A DNA stretch of 64,000 nucleotides from Blastococcus mobilis (GCF_900188025.1 NZ_FZNO01000003.1:124001-188000); one strand, 5' to 3'. Positions 8,794 to 18,249 are shown, numbered from the stretch's first letter. Made by a program: numbers and translations. The notes: generated from the sequence alone by a model not told the origin.

Positions 8794-9753
8794 CTACTCC
8801 CCCCGCGCCTGGGACAGGTTGATCTTGAAACCCTTGATGAAACCGAACGCGATCATCACGACCGCGATGAACAGCAGGACCGAGACCGCGGAACCCAGAC
8901 CGATCTCCAGGCGCGCGATCGTCTGCCGGTAGGCGAGGAACGAGACCGACTCGGTGCCGTTGGCGCCGGCGGTCATGATGAAGATGCTGTCGAAGACCCG
9001 GAACGCGTCCAGGGTGCGGAACAGCACGGCGACCATGATCGCCGCCTTCATGTTCGGGATCGTCACCTTCCACAGCCGCTGCCACCACGTGGCCCCGTCG
9101 ACCATGGCGGCCTCCTGCAGCACGTCGGGAACCTGGGCCAGGCCGGCCAGCAGCAGCAGGGAGATGAACGGCGTCGTCTTCCAGATCTCGGCCAGGCAGA
9201 TGACCAGGATCGACGTACCCCAGTCGCCGAACCAGTCGGTGTCCGCCGCGACGCCGGGGAGCCAGGTGAACCAGCTGTTGACGAACCCGGTGTTGATGTC
9301 GAAGGCGAACTGCCAGGCGAAGGCCGACACCACCGTGATCACCGCGTACGGGATGAGGATGGCCGCCCGGACGACCGGCCGGATGGAGCTCAGCGCCTTG
9401 GCCATCACCATCGCCAGGCCGAACCCGAGGACGAGCTCCACCGCGACCGTCACCACCGTGATGAAGACGGTGACCCAGATGGACTGCCACCACAGGGAGT
9501 CGGTGAGGATCACCCAGTAGTTGCTCAGACCGATGAACTCGCGGTTGTCCGGGTCGGTCAGCCGGTAGGAGAAGAGCGACTCGTAGACCGCCTGCAGGAT
9601 GGGATAGGCGGTGACCGCCAGCATCACCACGAAGGCGGGGCCGGCCAGCAGCCAGCCGAGCCGCCGTTCAGCCCGCGACCGGTCGCTGATCCCGCCCTTC
9701 GGCGCCTGGACCGGTTCGGTCTTCTTGACGGGTGGAAGCGTGGTCTGGGTCAC
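8794..9753 (-). CDS. sugar ABC transporter permease, SugA-like
   Basis: A 319-residue permease of the MalF/SugA type. A soluble N-terminus of about 30 residues is followed by six membrane segments, and the EAA loop reads QEAAMVDGATWWQRLWKVTIP. The GTG start (9753) overlaps the stop of the binding-protein gene as GTGA. It partners the permease encoded just downstream. Confidence 0.92.
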   Translation of the reverse strand: MTQTTLPPVKKTEPVQAPKGGISDRSRAERRLGWLLAGPAFVVMLAVTAYPILQAVYESLFSYRLTDPDNREFIGLSNYWVILTDSLWWQSIWVTVFITVVTVAVELVLGFGLAMVMAKALSSIRPVVRAAILIPYAVITVVSAFAWQFAFDINTGFVNSWFTWLPGVAADTDWFGDWGTSILVICLAEIWKTTPFISLLLLAGLAQVPDVLQEAAMVDGATWWQRLWKVTIPNMKAAIMVAVLFRTLDAFRVFDSIFIMTAGANGTESVSFLAYRQTIARLEIGLGSAVSVLLFIAVVMIAFGFIKGFKINLSQARGE

Positions 9754-11102
9754 AGCAGTTGCTCCCCTCGCAGGACGGCGGTGATCAGCTCGCTCGCCTC
9801 TTCACCGGTCGTTCCTGGTTCGACCGAGGACGCCGGGTGGTAGACGCGCTGGAGCGCCCCCGACACCTCGCTGTAGTAGACGGTCTGCGGCCGGGGCGCT
9901 GCCTGCTCCAGGGACTCCCGGATCACGGGCGCCTGCGGGAAGACCTCGAGCACCTCGGGGTCGTCGTAGACCGAGGCCTTCGACGCGGGGTTCCCGTTGG
10001 TCGTGAAGTAGTAGGCCTGGTTCTCCTCGGAGACGATGCACTCCGCGGCCTCGTACGCGGCGTCGACGTTCGCGCTGAACGCGCCCACCACGAGGTTGAT
10101 CCCGCCGTACGGTGGCGCGCTCGACTCGTCCTCGAGGACCCGCGGATAGAGCGCCCAGCCGTAGTCCTCGGGCACGCTGGGGTCCAGCGTGCCCGCCTCG
10201 ACCGCGTCGAGGGCCCGGCCCCAGACGAACGGCCAGTTCACCATGAAGGCGGCGTCGCCCTCCTCGAAGTCGGTGACGTTGGCGTCCTCACCCGCGGTGC
10301 TGAAGGCCGCTCCCCCGACGGTGCTGACGTTGCGCATCACCTCGGCGGCCCGCACGGCGGCGTCCGAGGTGAGCCCGAGTCGGACGTCCTCGGGGTTGTC
10401 GGCGGACCTCTCGATGATCGAGCCGCCCGCTGATTCGATGAGCGCGTTGACCCAGACGGTCAACGCCTCGGCGCGGATGCCCTGGGCGGCGATCGCGGTG
10501 TCCTGTTCCTCGGCTACCTGGACGAGCTGCTCCCAGGTGACCGGCTGCTCCATGTCGAGGCCCGCCGCCTCGGCCACGGACTTCTTGAACCAGAGCAGCT
10601 GGGTGTTGGCCCAGAACGGGACGGCGACCAGCTCGTCCTTCCACGTCGACCCGTCGATGGCGCTCTGCACGACGCCCTCGGTGACCCGATCGGCCACGTC
10701 GTCGGGCACCGGGGCGAGGAAGCCCGCTTCGGCGAACTCGGGGATGTACGGCGGGTCCAGGCTGACGAGGTCGATCGAGGCGTCCCCCGCGGCCAGGCGG
10801 CGGATGAGTTGCTCGCGCTGCTGGGAGGACTCGCGGGGCAGCTGCGCCGTCTCGATGGTGTAGGCGCCGCCGGCTTCCTCCGTGCACCGGCTGGCGATCT
10901 CGGCCTGCCCCCCGGCGTCGGGGTTGATGTACCAGGTCAGAGTGGACGCATCACCGCTACCGCCCCCGCACCCGGCCAGCGTGCCGGCGGTGACCAGGAG
11001 TGCAGCGGTACCGGCGAGCCCACGCCGAGGCGGCCTGCGCCTGGCTCGGGAAGGAGCGAGCACCCCGTCTCTGGGGCGTCCATCGCCAGGAGCTATCGGC
11101 AT
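9750..11102 (-). CDS. extracellular sugar-binding lipoprotein, LpqY-like
   Basis: A 450-residue solute-binding protein (MalE-type family 1). An Arg-rich N-terminus leads into a hydrophobic stretch and the lipobox TLAGC, so Cys45 would be lipidated and cleaved by LspA (encoded about 4.7 kb away). The mature part carries the usual WANTQLLWFKK and DFEEGDAAFMVNWPF motifs. The ATG at 11102 follows GGAGG with 8-nt spacing. A TTGACA hexamer lies upstream on the minus strand at 11184-11179, but I could not place a convincing -10. Trehalose is the predicted ligand by analogy with LpqY only. Confidence 0.88.
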   Translation of the reverse strand: MPIAPGDGRPRDGVLAPSRARRRPPRRGLAGTAALLVTAGTLAGCGGGSGDASTLTWYINPDAGGQAEIASRCTEEAGGAYTIETAQLPRESSQQREQLIRRLAAGDASIDLVSLDPPYIPEFAEAGFLAPVPDDVADRVTEGVVQSAIDGSTWKDELVAVPFWANTQLLWFKKSVAEAAGLDMEQPVTWEQLVQVAEEQDTAIAAQGIRAEALTVWVNALIESAGGSIIERSADNPEDVRLGLTSDAAVRAAEVMRNVSTVGGAAFSTAGEDANVTDFEEGDAAFMVNWPFVWGRALDAVEAGTLDPSVPEDYGWALYPRVLEDESSAPPYGGINLVVGAFSANVDAAYEAAECIVSEENQAYYFTTNGNPASKASVYDDPEVLEVFPQAPVIRESLEQAAPRPQTVYYSEVSGALQRVYHPASSVEPGTTGEEASELITAVLRGEQLL

Positions 11103-11246
11103 TCGTATCGCCTCCGTTGTCGCGCCAGCGACAGAGGGGTCACCGCGGTGATCGGAGCGTGGTGCAGGTCATAAGGGGTGTCAATTCGAACCGTTGCGGA
11201 TCCGTCGATCGCCACCGGACCGAGACATGACCGGCTCGCCGTCCGG

Positions 11247-12485
11247 TCAGCCCTTCGGGCCCAGCTCGGCGATGACCGACGGTGTCGTGATCTCGGGGGG
11301 TGTCCGGGGCAGCACGGTGTCGAAGTAGGAGCGTGCCGCCTCCGTCGTCCCGACGTCCCGCTGGGCCTTCTCGGACAGGAACCACCGGTGTTCCAGCACC
11401 TCGTGGAACACCTCCGCCGGCGCCAGCCGGCCGACCAGGTCGCGGGGGATGGACTCCACCACCGGCTGGTAGACCTCGGCCAGCCAGCGGTGCGCGGCGA
11501 AGGACTCGGACACCGGCCCCCCGGCCGTCGACTCCAGGTAGGCGCGGAAGGCCCGGATGTCGTTGAGCAGCCGGCGCGCCTGCCGTTCCTGCACCTCCAG
11601 TCCGGTGAGCCGGAGGAGTTCCCGGCGATGCTGCCCGGGCTCGGCGACCCGCGTCTCGACCCGGAGCTTGGCGCCCTCGTCGGAGGTGACGAGCTCCATC
11701 TCCCCCACGTCGAACCCGAGGTCGTTGAGCCGCTGGAGCCGCTCGGCCACCCGCCACCGCTGCTCGTCGACCCCGAAGACCTGCTCGTGGGTGACCTCGT
11801 CCCAGAGCGCCTCGTAGCGCGGCGCGAGGCTCTCGGCGACCTCGATCGGGTCGATGACCGACGGCAGGAGATCGCCGGACTGCAGGTCCAGCAGCTCACC
11901 GCCCACCCGCTCGCGGGCGAGGTCGACGTCGTGGGCGCGCAGCCACGGCGACAGGGCCGGATGCCGTTCCGCGGTCTCCGCGTCCACCAGGTGGGCGACC
12001 AGCGCCCCGGCGTCCGGACGGAAGAGGGTGTTCGACAGCGAGCAGTCACCCCAGAAGACGCCGGCCAGGTGCAGCCGCACCAGCAGTTCCACCAGCGTGT
12101 CCAGCAGTTGATCGGCCGAGTGCTCGCCGCGCGCGCTGGAGAACAACCACCGGTAGGACATCGAGTACTCGAGGTAGCGGGTGACCAGGATCGCCTCCTG
12201 GTCGTGCGGCCGGTCCACGCAGATGCCGAGCGCGGAGACCGTCGGCAGGCCCTCCTCCTCGAACTCGCCCAGCAGCCGGTACTCGTGCCGGGCCAGCCGT
12301 TCGGAGATCTCCTTGAGCGCGAAGACGCGGCCGCCGGAAGCGACGAACCGGACCACGTGGCGGGAGATGCCCCGCTGCGGCACCTCGAGCAGCAGGCTCG
12401 GGTCCCACTCCTGCAGAGGTCGGTCCCAGGGCAGGCTCAACAGCCCTGCCGCCTCCGCGGCGGGCGGACGGAAGAGGAACCGCAT
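11247..12485 (-). CDS. DUF4032 protein with kinase-like fold
   Basis: A 412-residue protein of the actinobacterial DUF4032 family (N-terminal part related to lipopolysaccharide/protein kinases). Kinase-type residues can be picked out: Lys58 in FALKEI, a candidate helix-C Glu68 in HEYRLL, the catalytic-loop pattern HLAGVFWGDCSLSN (Asp147, Asn152), and Asp168 in LVDAET where the DFG Asp would be. The C-terminal half (from about residue 240) is the DUF4032-specific domain. The ATG at 12485 follows GGAG; a longer reading of the frame has low-complexity sequence. It sits alone between the sugar transporter and the antiporter. The substrate is unknown. Confidence 0.85.
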   Translation of the reverse strand: MRFLFRPPAAEAAGLLSLPWDRPLQEWDPSLLLEVPQRGISRHVVRFVASGGRVFALKEISERLARHEYRLLGEFEEEGLPTVSALGICVDRPHDQEAILVTRYLEYSMSYRWLFSSARGEHSADQLLDTLVELLVRLHLAGVFWGDCSLSNTLFRPDAGALVAHLVDAETAERHPALSPWLRAHDVDLARERVGGELLDLQSGDLLPSVIDPIEVAESLAPRYEALWDEVTHEQVFGVDEQRWRVAERLQRLNDLGFDVGEMELVTSDEGAKLRVETRVAEPGQHRRELLRLTGLEVQERQARRLLNDIRAFRAYLESTAGGPVSESFAAHRWLAEVYQPVVESIPRDLVGRLAPAEVFHEVLEHRWFLSEKAQRDVGTTEAARSYFDTVLPRTPPEITTPSVIAELGPKG

Positions 12486-12611
12486 CGCGCGCTCCGTGGG
12501 TCGCCGGATGGACGCCGTCCACTGGTGGCCACCATCCCACGGCGCGGACCCGGCCGCTGTCGGGCCGCCCTTCGGGGGCCGCGCCGAGCGTGCGTGGCGT
12601 GGGGGGAAGGT

Positions 12612-12665
12612 GGCCCCGTCCGGAGGCTCACCCCGAGCGCGCGAGGGGTGAGAGGGACGGGGTCC
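12612..12665 (-). terminator. hairpin downstream of antiporter (family B)
   Basis: Lies a few bases past the antiporter stop. The outer arms GGCCCCGTCC (12612-12621) and GGACGGGGTCC (12654-12664), the inner arms CTCACCCC (12627-12634) and GGGGTGAG (12644-12651), and the loop GAGCGCGCGA form a bipartite hairpin almost identical in plan to the one after ftsZ. Confidence 0.65.
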
Positions 12666-12671
12666 TTTCAT

Positions 12672-14183
12672 TCAGTCCAGCTCGGTCGCGGCGCCCCGTT
12701 CCCCGCGCCAGCTGGCCAGTCGGCCGGCGCGGCTGACCGCCCGCAGCCGCCGTTCGGCCTCGGGCCGGGAGCGGCGCGCCGACACCAGGAGCGCCTGGTC
12801 GCCCCGCATGAGGCGGGTCGTGTCGTCGGGGACGAAGGACCGGCCGTCGCGCACGATCAGCACCACGGCGGCGTCCTCGGGCAGCCGCAGCTCGGGCAGG
12901 TACACCCCGTGCAGGCGGGAACCGGCGGGCACGGTCAGCTGCATGAGCTCGGCGTCGAGCTCCTCCAGCGGGGCGGCCTCGACCTGCACGTCACGGGGGG
13001 TCATGGGGGTGGCGATCCGGAGGCGCCGCGCGACCCACGGCAGCGACCAGCCCTGGATCACCGTGAAGACGACCACCAGCACGAACACCGTGTCGAAGAC
13101 CGTCGTCGCCCCGGGCACCTCCGCGGTCAGCGGGATGATCGCCGCGACGATGGGCACCGCCCCGCGCAGTCCCGCCCAGGAGATGAACGCCTGCTGGGCC
13201 AGCGGGAAGCGGAACCACGCCAGGCTGGCCACCACCGACAGGGGCCGGGCGAGGACCAGCAGCACTCCGCCGACGAGGAGCGCGGGCCCGATGGCCTCGG
13301 GCAGCCGGTCCGGCGAGACGAGCAGACCGAGCAGGACGAACAGCCCGATCTGCGCCAGGGACGCCATGCCCTCGGCGAAGCCGACGCTGGCGGTGCGGTG
13401 GGGCACTGCCGCGTTGCCGAGCACCACACCGCACAGGTAGACCGCGACGAAACCCGAGGTGTGCGCCAGCGACGCGGTGGAGTACGCCAGGACGCAGAGC
13501 GCCAGCGTCGCCAGGGGGTAGAACCCGGCCACGGGCAGGGCGACCCGACGCAGCAGCGCGGCGCCCGCGAAGCCGATGCCGATCCCGATGACGGCGCCTC
13601 CGGCGAGCTCGGCGGCCACGACCAGACCGACCAACCACCACGGCTGCGTCGTCTCCCCCGTGAGGGACTCGGCCAGGACGGTCACCACAAGGATGACCGG
13701 GGCGTCGTTGAGGCCGCTCTCGGCCTCCAGGGAGGCGGCCAGCCGGCGCGGAAGGGGCAGCCGCCGCAGGGTGGCGAAGACCGCGGCGGCGTCGGTCGAG
13801 CTGATGACCGCGGCCAGCAGGAGGGCGAAGCCCCAGTCGTAGCCGAGGAGCAGGACACCGACGGTCGCCGTCACGCCCACGCTCACCGCGACGCCGACCG
13901 TGGACAGCGCGACGCCGGGCCCGATCGCCCGGCGGACGTCGGCCCACCGCGTGGTGAGGCCGCCCTCCGCCAGGATGACGACGAGCGCGGCATACCCCAG
14001 CGTGTGGGTGAGCTGGTAGTCCTCGAACTGGACACCGAGGCCGCTCTCGCCGAGGGCGAGACCGAGCGCCAGGTAGAGCAGGAGGCTCGGCAGTCCGACC
14101 CGGTCGGCGAGCCGGAGGGCGACAGCGGCGACGAGGACGACCAGCGCTCCGACGGCGAGGGCGACGGTGACCGTGGTGTTCAC
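12672..14183 (-). CDS. CPA1 family potassium/proton antiporter
   Basis: A 503-residue cation:proton antiporter. An N-terminal Na_H_exchanger domain (about residues 5-390, roughly a dozen hydrophobic segments) has the ion-site signature SSTDAAAVF and ESGLNDAP. It is followed by a TrkA-C-like cytoplasmic domain (about 400-490, with LPEDAAVVLIVRDG and MRGDQALLV), as in NhaP2/CvrA proteins. The GTG at 14183 is used; the same frame continues far upstream on the opposite strand of ileS and must not be counted. It is divergent from ileS across 114 bp. K+ rather than Na+ is the usual annotation but is not provable here. Confidence 0.88.
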   Translation of the reverse strand: MNTTVTVALAVGALVVLVAAVALRLADRVGLPSLLLYLALGLALGESGLGVQFEDYQLTHTLGYAALVVILAEGGLTTRWADVRRAIGPGVALSTVGVAVSVGVTATVGVLLLGYDWGFALLLAAVISSTDAAAVFATLRRLPLPRRLAASLEAESGLNDAPVILVVTVLAESLTGETTQPWWLVGLVVAAELAGGAVIGIGIGFAGAALLRRVALPVAGFYPLATLALCVLAYSTASLAHTSGFVAVYLCGVVLGNAAVPHRTASVGFAEGMASLAQIGLFVLLGLLVSPDRLPEAIGPALLVGGVLLVLARPLSVVASLAWFRFPLAQQAFISWAGLRGAVPIVAAIIPLTAEVPGATTVFDTVFVLVVVFTVIQGWSLPWVARRLRIATPMTPRDVQVEAAPLEELDAELMQLTVPAGSRLHGVYLPELRLPEDAAVVLIVRDGRSFVPDDTTRLMRGDQALLVSARRSRPEAERRLRAVSRAGRLASWRGERGAATELD

Positions 14184-14297
14184 CGGGCACCGTCCATGGG
14201 GGGCAGTCTCCCGTACGGGTGTTTCTGCGCCGTTCCGGCGCGGCCGGGCGAGGACGCGCCCGGCGACCCGTTTGGCGGTTCGGGGAGAATGGGTCCC

Positions 14298-17200
14298 GTG
14301 AGTGCCCCCGCCCCCGCCGGTCCGTTCGCCGCGCTGCCCCCGCAGGTCGACCTGCCGGCCATGGAGAAGCAGATCCTGCAGCGCTGGGAGGCCGACAAGG
14401 TCTTCGCCCGGTCGCTGGAGGCCTCCGCCGGCAAGCCGCAGTGGGTCTTCTACGAGGGTCCGCCCACCGCCAACGGCCGGCCGGGGACCCACCACATCGA
14501 GGCCCGGGCGTTCAAGGACGTCTTCCCGCGGTTCAAGACCATGCAGGGCTGGCACGTGCCCCGCCGGGCGGGCTGGGACTGCCACGGGCTGCCCGTGGAG
14601 ATCGCCGTGGAGCAGGAGCTGGGGTTCGCGGGCAAGCCCGACATCGAGCGCTACGGCATCGCCGAGTTCAACGCCCGCTGCCGCGAGTCGGTGGAGCGGC
14701 ACGTCGACTCGTTCGCCGAGCTGACCCGCCGCATGGGCTACTGGGTCGACATGTCCACGGCCTACTGGACGATGGACCCGGCCTACATCGAGAGCGTCTG
14801 GTGGTCGCTCAAGCAGATCTTCGACAAGGGCCTGCTCGTCGAGGACCACCGGGTCGCCCCGTACTGCCCGCGCTGCGGCACCGGCCTGTCCGACCACGAG
14901 GTCGCCCAGGGCTACGAGACGCTCACCGATCCCTCGGTCTACGTCCGGCTGCCGGTCACCAGCGGAGAGTGGGCCGGCAAGGCCGACCTGCTGATCTGGA
15001 CGACGACGCCCTGGACGCTGCCGTCGAACACGGCGGTCGCCGTCCACCCGGACGTGACCTACGTCGTGGCCCGCACGGACGCCGGCACCTTCGTGGTGGC
15101 CGAGCCGTTGGTGACCGCGGTGCTGGGCGAGGACGTGGAGATCCTCGCCCGCACGAGCGGCCGCGACTGGGAGCGGGTCCACTACCAGCGGCCCTTCGAG
15201 CTGGTGGAGTTCCCCGAGGGCGACGCGCACTACGTCGTCCTGGCCGACTACGTGACCACCGACGACGGCACCGGCCTGGTGCACCAGTCGCCGGCATTCG
15301 GCGCGGAGGACCTCGCGGTCTGCCGCGGCTACGGCCTGCCGGTGGTCAACCCGATCGACCCGACCGGGCACTTCCTGCCCGAGCTCCCGCTGGTGGGCGG
15401 GCACTTCTTCAAGGCCGCCGACGCCGCGCTGGTCGAGGATCTGCAGTCCCGCGGCGTCCTCTTCCGCGAGCTGCGGTACGAGCACAGCTATCCGCACTGC
15501 TGGCGCTGCCACACGCCGCTCATGTACTACGCCCAGCCGTCCTGGTACATCAGGACCAGCGCGATCAAGGATCGGCTGCTCGCCGAGAACGAGAAGACGC
15601 ACTGGCACCCGGAGAACATCCAGTGGGGCCGCTACGGCGACTGGCTGAACAACAACGTCGACTGGGCGCTCTCCCGCGACCGCTACTGGGGGACGCCGCT
15701 GCCGATCTGGCGCAACGACGCCGACCCGTCGAAGCTGATCGCCGTCGGGTCCCTCGCCGAGCTGTCGGAGCTGACCGGCCGGGACCTCGCCGGCCTCGAC
15801 CCGCACCGGCCGTTCATCGACGACGTCACCTTCACCCGCCCCGGTGAGGAGGGCACCTACCGGCGGGTCCGGCAGGTGATCGACGCCTGGTACGACTCCG
15901 GGTCCATGCCGTTCGCCCAGTGGGGCGCACCGCACCGCAACAAGGAGAAGTTCGAGGCCTCCTACCCGGCGCAGTTCATCTGCGAGGCGATCGACCAGAC
16001 CCGCGGCTGGTTCTACACGCTGATGGCGGTCGGCACCCTGGTGTTCGACGAGAGCTCGTACGAGAACGTGCTGTGCCTGGGCCACATCCTCGCCGAGGAC
16101 GGCCGCAAGATGAGCAAGCACCTGGGCAACATCCTCGAGCCCATCCCGCTCATGGACCGGCACGGCGCCGACGCCGTCCGCTGGTTCATGCTGGCCGGCG
16201 GCTCGCCGTGGTCGGCCCGCCGGGTGGGACACGAGACGCTGTCCGAGGTCGTCCGCAAGGTCCTGCTCACCTACTGGAACACCGCGAGCTTCTTCACGCT
16301 GTACGCCGACACCAACGGCTGGGACCCGGCATCCACGCCTGCCCCTGCACGGGCCGAGCGGCCGCTGCTGGACCGCTGGGCGCTGGCCACACTGGCCGCC
16401 GTCACCGAGGACGTCACCACGGCGCTGGAGGACTTCGACACCCAGGGTGCCGGCCGGCTGCTCGCCGGGTTCGTCGACGACCTGTCCAACTGGTACGTCC
16501 GCCGTTCCCGCCGCCGGTTCTGGGACGGCGATCCCGCCGCCCTGGCCACCCTGCACGAGGTCCTCGACGGCCTGACCCGGCTCATGGCCCCGTTCACCCC
16601 GTTCGTGACCGACGAGGTCTGGACCCGCGCGGTGCTGCCCGGCCTCGGCGGGGACGCGCCCGACTCGGTGCACCTGGCCTCGTGGCCGGCCGTCGACGAG
16701 GACGCCCGTGACGACGAGCTCGTGGCCCAGGTGACCCTGGTCCGTCGCCTGGTCGAGCTGGGCCGCTCGGCTCGCACCTCGGCGAAGGTGCGCACCCGTC
16801 AGCCGCTGGCCCGCGCGGTCGTCGCGGCGCCCGGGTGGGCCTCGCTGCCTGCCGAGCTGATCGCCGAGGTGGCCGACGAGCTCAACGTGCTCGACATGGC
16901 CGAGCTGTCGGGTGCCGACGGTGCGTTGGTCGACGTCAGCCTGAAGGTCGACTTCCGGGCCGTGGGGCGGCGGCTGGGCAAGCAGGTCCAGGCCGTGGCG
17001 AAGGCCGTGGCCGCCGCCGACGCGGCCGAACTCACCGCCGCCTACCGGGCGGGCACCGCGACCGTGCAGGTCGACGGCGCGCCCGTCCCGCTCGAGGACG
17101 GCGACCTGATCGTCACCGAGACGCCGCGGGAGGGGTGGACGGTGGCCAGCGGGGGCGGACTGACCGTCGCGCTGGACCTCGCCCTCACGCCGGAGCTCGA

Positions 17201-17513
17201 ACGCGCCGGACTCGTCCGCGAGGTGGTCCGCCTCATCCAGGAGGCTCGCAAGTCCAGCGGACTGGAGGTCAGCGACCGGATCGAGCTGTGGTGGACGGCC
17301 GAGGACGAGCAGATCCGGCGGGCTCTCACCGAACACGAGTCGCAGTTGGCCGCCGAGGTGCTCGCCACGGCGGTGCACCCCGATTCCGAGGGCCCGGACC
17401 CCCGATCGGCGACGGTCCCCGAAGCGCTGGGCGGCCGCGCCGCCCGCGTGGACGGCCTGCCCGGACTGCGGATGAGCATCGCCCGCACGGGAGGTTCTCT
17501 CGCCGGGAGGTGA
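14298..17513 (+). CDS. ileS: isoleucyl-tRNA synthetase
   Basis: Charges tRNA-Ile. 1071 residues, class I. The HIGH-type motif is HHIE at residues 65-68 in GPPTANGRPGTHHIEAR, and the KMSKS loop is KMSKH at 604-608. The CP1 editing domain lies between them. The length and KMSKH form match the long IleRS type common in actinobacteria. The GTG at 14298 (GGGGAG 10 nt upstream) is preferred; an in-frame ATG at 14289 is only 2 nt from that Shine-Dalgarno. The gene ends 6 bp from the convergent zinc-ligand protein gene. I found no T-box motif in the short 114-bp leader region. Confidence 0.95.
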   Translation: MSAPAPAGPFAALPPQVDLPAMEKQILQRWEADKVFARSLEASAGKPQWVFYEGPPTANGRPGTHHIEARAFKDVFPRFKTMQGWHVPRRAGWDCHGLPVEIAVEQELGFAGKPDIERYGIAEFNARCRESVERHVDSFAELTRRMGYWVDMSTAYWTMDPAYIESVWWSLKQIFDKGLLVEDHRVAPYCPRCGTGLSDHEVAQGYETLTDPSVYVRLPVTSGEWAGKADLLIWTTTPWTLPSNTAVAVHPDVTYVVARTDAGTFVVAEPLVTAVLGEDVEILARTSGRDWERVHYQRPFELVEFPEGDAHYVVLADYVTTDDGTGLVHQSPAFGAEDLAVCRGYGLPVVNPIDPTGHFLPELPLVGGHFFKAADAALVEDLQSRGVLFRELRYEHSYPHCWRCHTPLMYYAQPSWYIRTSAIKDRLLAENEKTHWHPENIQWGRYGDWLNNNVDWALSRDRYWGTPLPIWRNDADPSKLIAVGSLAELSELTGRDLAGLDPHRPFIDDVTFTRPGEEGTYRRVRQVIDAWYDSGSMPFAQWGAPHRNKEKFEASYPAQFICEAIDQTRGWFYTLMAVGTLVFDESSYENVLCLGHILAEDGRKMSKHLGNILEPIPLMDRHGADAVRWFMLAGGSPWSARRVGHETLSEVVRKVLLTYWNTASFFTLYADTNGWDPASTPAPARAERPLLDRWALATLAAVTEDVTTALEDFDTQGAGRLLAGFVDDLSNWYVRRSRRRFWDGDPAALATLHEVLDGLTRLMAPFTPFVTDEVWTRAVLPGLGGDAPDSVHLASWPAVDEDARDDELVAQVTLVRRLVELGRSARTSAKVRTRQPLARAVVAAPGWASLPAELIAEVADELNVLDMAELSGADGALVDVSLKVDFRAVGRRLGKQVQAVAKAVAAADAAELTAAYRAGTATVQVDGAPVPLEDGDLIVTETPREGWTVASGGGLTVALDLALTPELERAGLVREVVRLIQEARKSSGLEVSDRIELWWTAEDEQIRRALTEHESQLAAEVLATAVHPDSEGPDPRSATVPEALGGRAARVDGLPGLRMSIARTGGSLAGR

Positions 17514-17519
17514 GCCGGG

Positions 17520-18116
17520 TCAGCCGCTCCGGCCGGCCCTCCGTTCCCGGGCCCGCTGGGCGAGGGTGCGGTCGGGGGCGCAGACCGCGCACGGCGTGAA
17601 GCCGTCGGTCCGCGCCTCGTCCAGCGGCAGCGGGATCGCCGTCCGCCCGCTGAGGTGTACGCACCCGGCCAGGTGGTAGCGCGGGCGCTCGTCGACGACG
17701 AGCACCTCGTCGGTGAGGTCGACCACCATCAGCAGATCGGTGACCTCGACCTCCTCGACCGGCGGGTCCGCCAGTTGCTCCGGCTCAGCGGCGACCGACG
17801 CGGCGGTCGCCCCGGCCGGCACGACGGCGGCTGCGTCGGACGCGCGGTCGTCGACGGCCCGCGGCGGCGGAGAGCCGCTGCCGGGCTCGCGCGCCGGCCC
17901 ATCCCCGGGCGACACCGGCGTCACGGGCGCTGCGGGAGCGGCCACCGCCTCCGCGCGGGTGGCGGCGCCCATCTGCCGCCGGGTCAGGGCGAGCAGGACC
18001 GCAGCCACCACGCACACCGCGACGCATGCCCAGTAGAGGGCGGTCATCCCGGTGAGGATGCCCGCGACGAACAGTCCGAGGCCCAGGAGCACCAGCAGGC
18101 CGGCAGCCAAGATCAC
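17520..18116 (-). CDS. membrane-anchored protein with His/Cys metal-site motif
   Basis: A 198-residue protein that I do not recognise as a named family. Two hydrophobic segments at about residues 2-19 and 24-43 form a hairpin anchor, followed by a Pro/Ala-rich linker. The C-terminal domain has YHLAGC, then FTPCAVC about 25 residues later: a His-x3-Cys ... Cys-x2-Cys set resembling the Ada-type zinc-binding fold used as an accessory module in several proteins. The GTG start is at 18116. It is convergent with ileS and downstream of divIVA. Zinc binding is an inference from the spacing of the four ligands. Confidence 0.7.
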   Translation of the reverse strand: MILAAGLLVLLGLGLFVAGILTGMTALYWACVAVCVVAAVLLALTRRQMGAATRAEAVAAPAAPVTPVSPGDGPAREPGSGSPPPRAVDDRASDAAAVVPAGATAASVAAEPEQLADPPVEEVEVTDLLMVVDLTDEVLVVDERPRYHLAGCVHLSGRTAIPLPLDEARTDGFTPCAVCAPDRTLAQRARERRAGRSG

Positions 18117-18130
18117 GCTGCGACTCTAGA

Positions 18131-18187
18131 AGGACCCTCCGCTCCCCACACCTCGCACGCTCGGCGCGGCCCCCTGCGGAGGGCCCC
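18131..18187 (-). terminator. hairpin element (family A) between divIVA and the metal-site gene
   Basis: The arms GGACCCTCCGC (18132-18142) and GCGGAGGGCCC (18176-18186) enclose the CTCGCACGCTCG core found in the sister elements at 3484 and (varied) 5780. It lies 14 bp upstream of the next gene's start and about 60 bp beyond the divIVA stop. Confidence 0.5.
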
Positions 18188-18207
18188 TTCAGCAGCCCGG
18201 GACGCCG

Positions 18208-18237
18208 CAGGGCCCGGACCGAACGGTCCGGGCCCTG
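18208..18237. terminator. perfect hairpin after divIVA
   Basis: A 14-bp perfect inverted repeat (CAGGGCCCGGACCG at 18208-18221, its complement at 18224-18237) with only AA between the arms, 12 bp beyond the divIVA stop. This is a strong candidate terminator of the division operon, without a T tract. Confidence 0.75.
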
Positions 18238-18249
18238 GGTGCACGAGGT

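Noticed and set aside
6651-11102. Assignment of the ABC transporter to maltose or glycerol-3-phosphate
   Set aside because: The subunits fit the general sugar family, but gene order (binding protein, two permeases, ATPase in one operon) and lengths match lpqY-sugABC better; still only an inference.
11178-14297. Extension of the ileS frame far upstream (over 1000 extra codons)
   Set aside because: It runs antisense through the DUF4032 and antiporter genes; IleRS homology begins only at about 14298.
14184-14297. T-box riboswitch in front of ileS
   Set aside because: Actinobacterial ileS genes often have one, but the 114-bp gap has no TGGNACCGCG-type anticodon-pairing motif and is too short for stem I plus antiterminator.
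12672-17378. 1568-residue minus-strand protein fusing antisense ileS to the antiporter
   Set aside because: The antiporter domain starts at the GTG at 14183; everything before is antisense to ileS.
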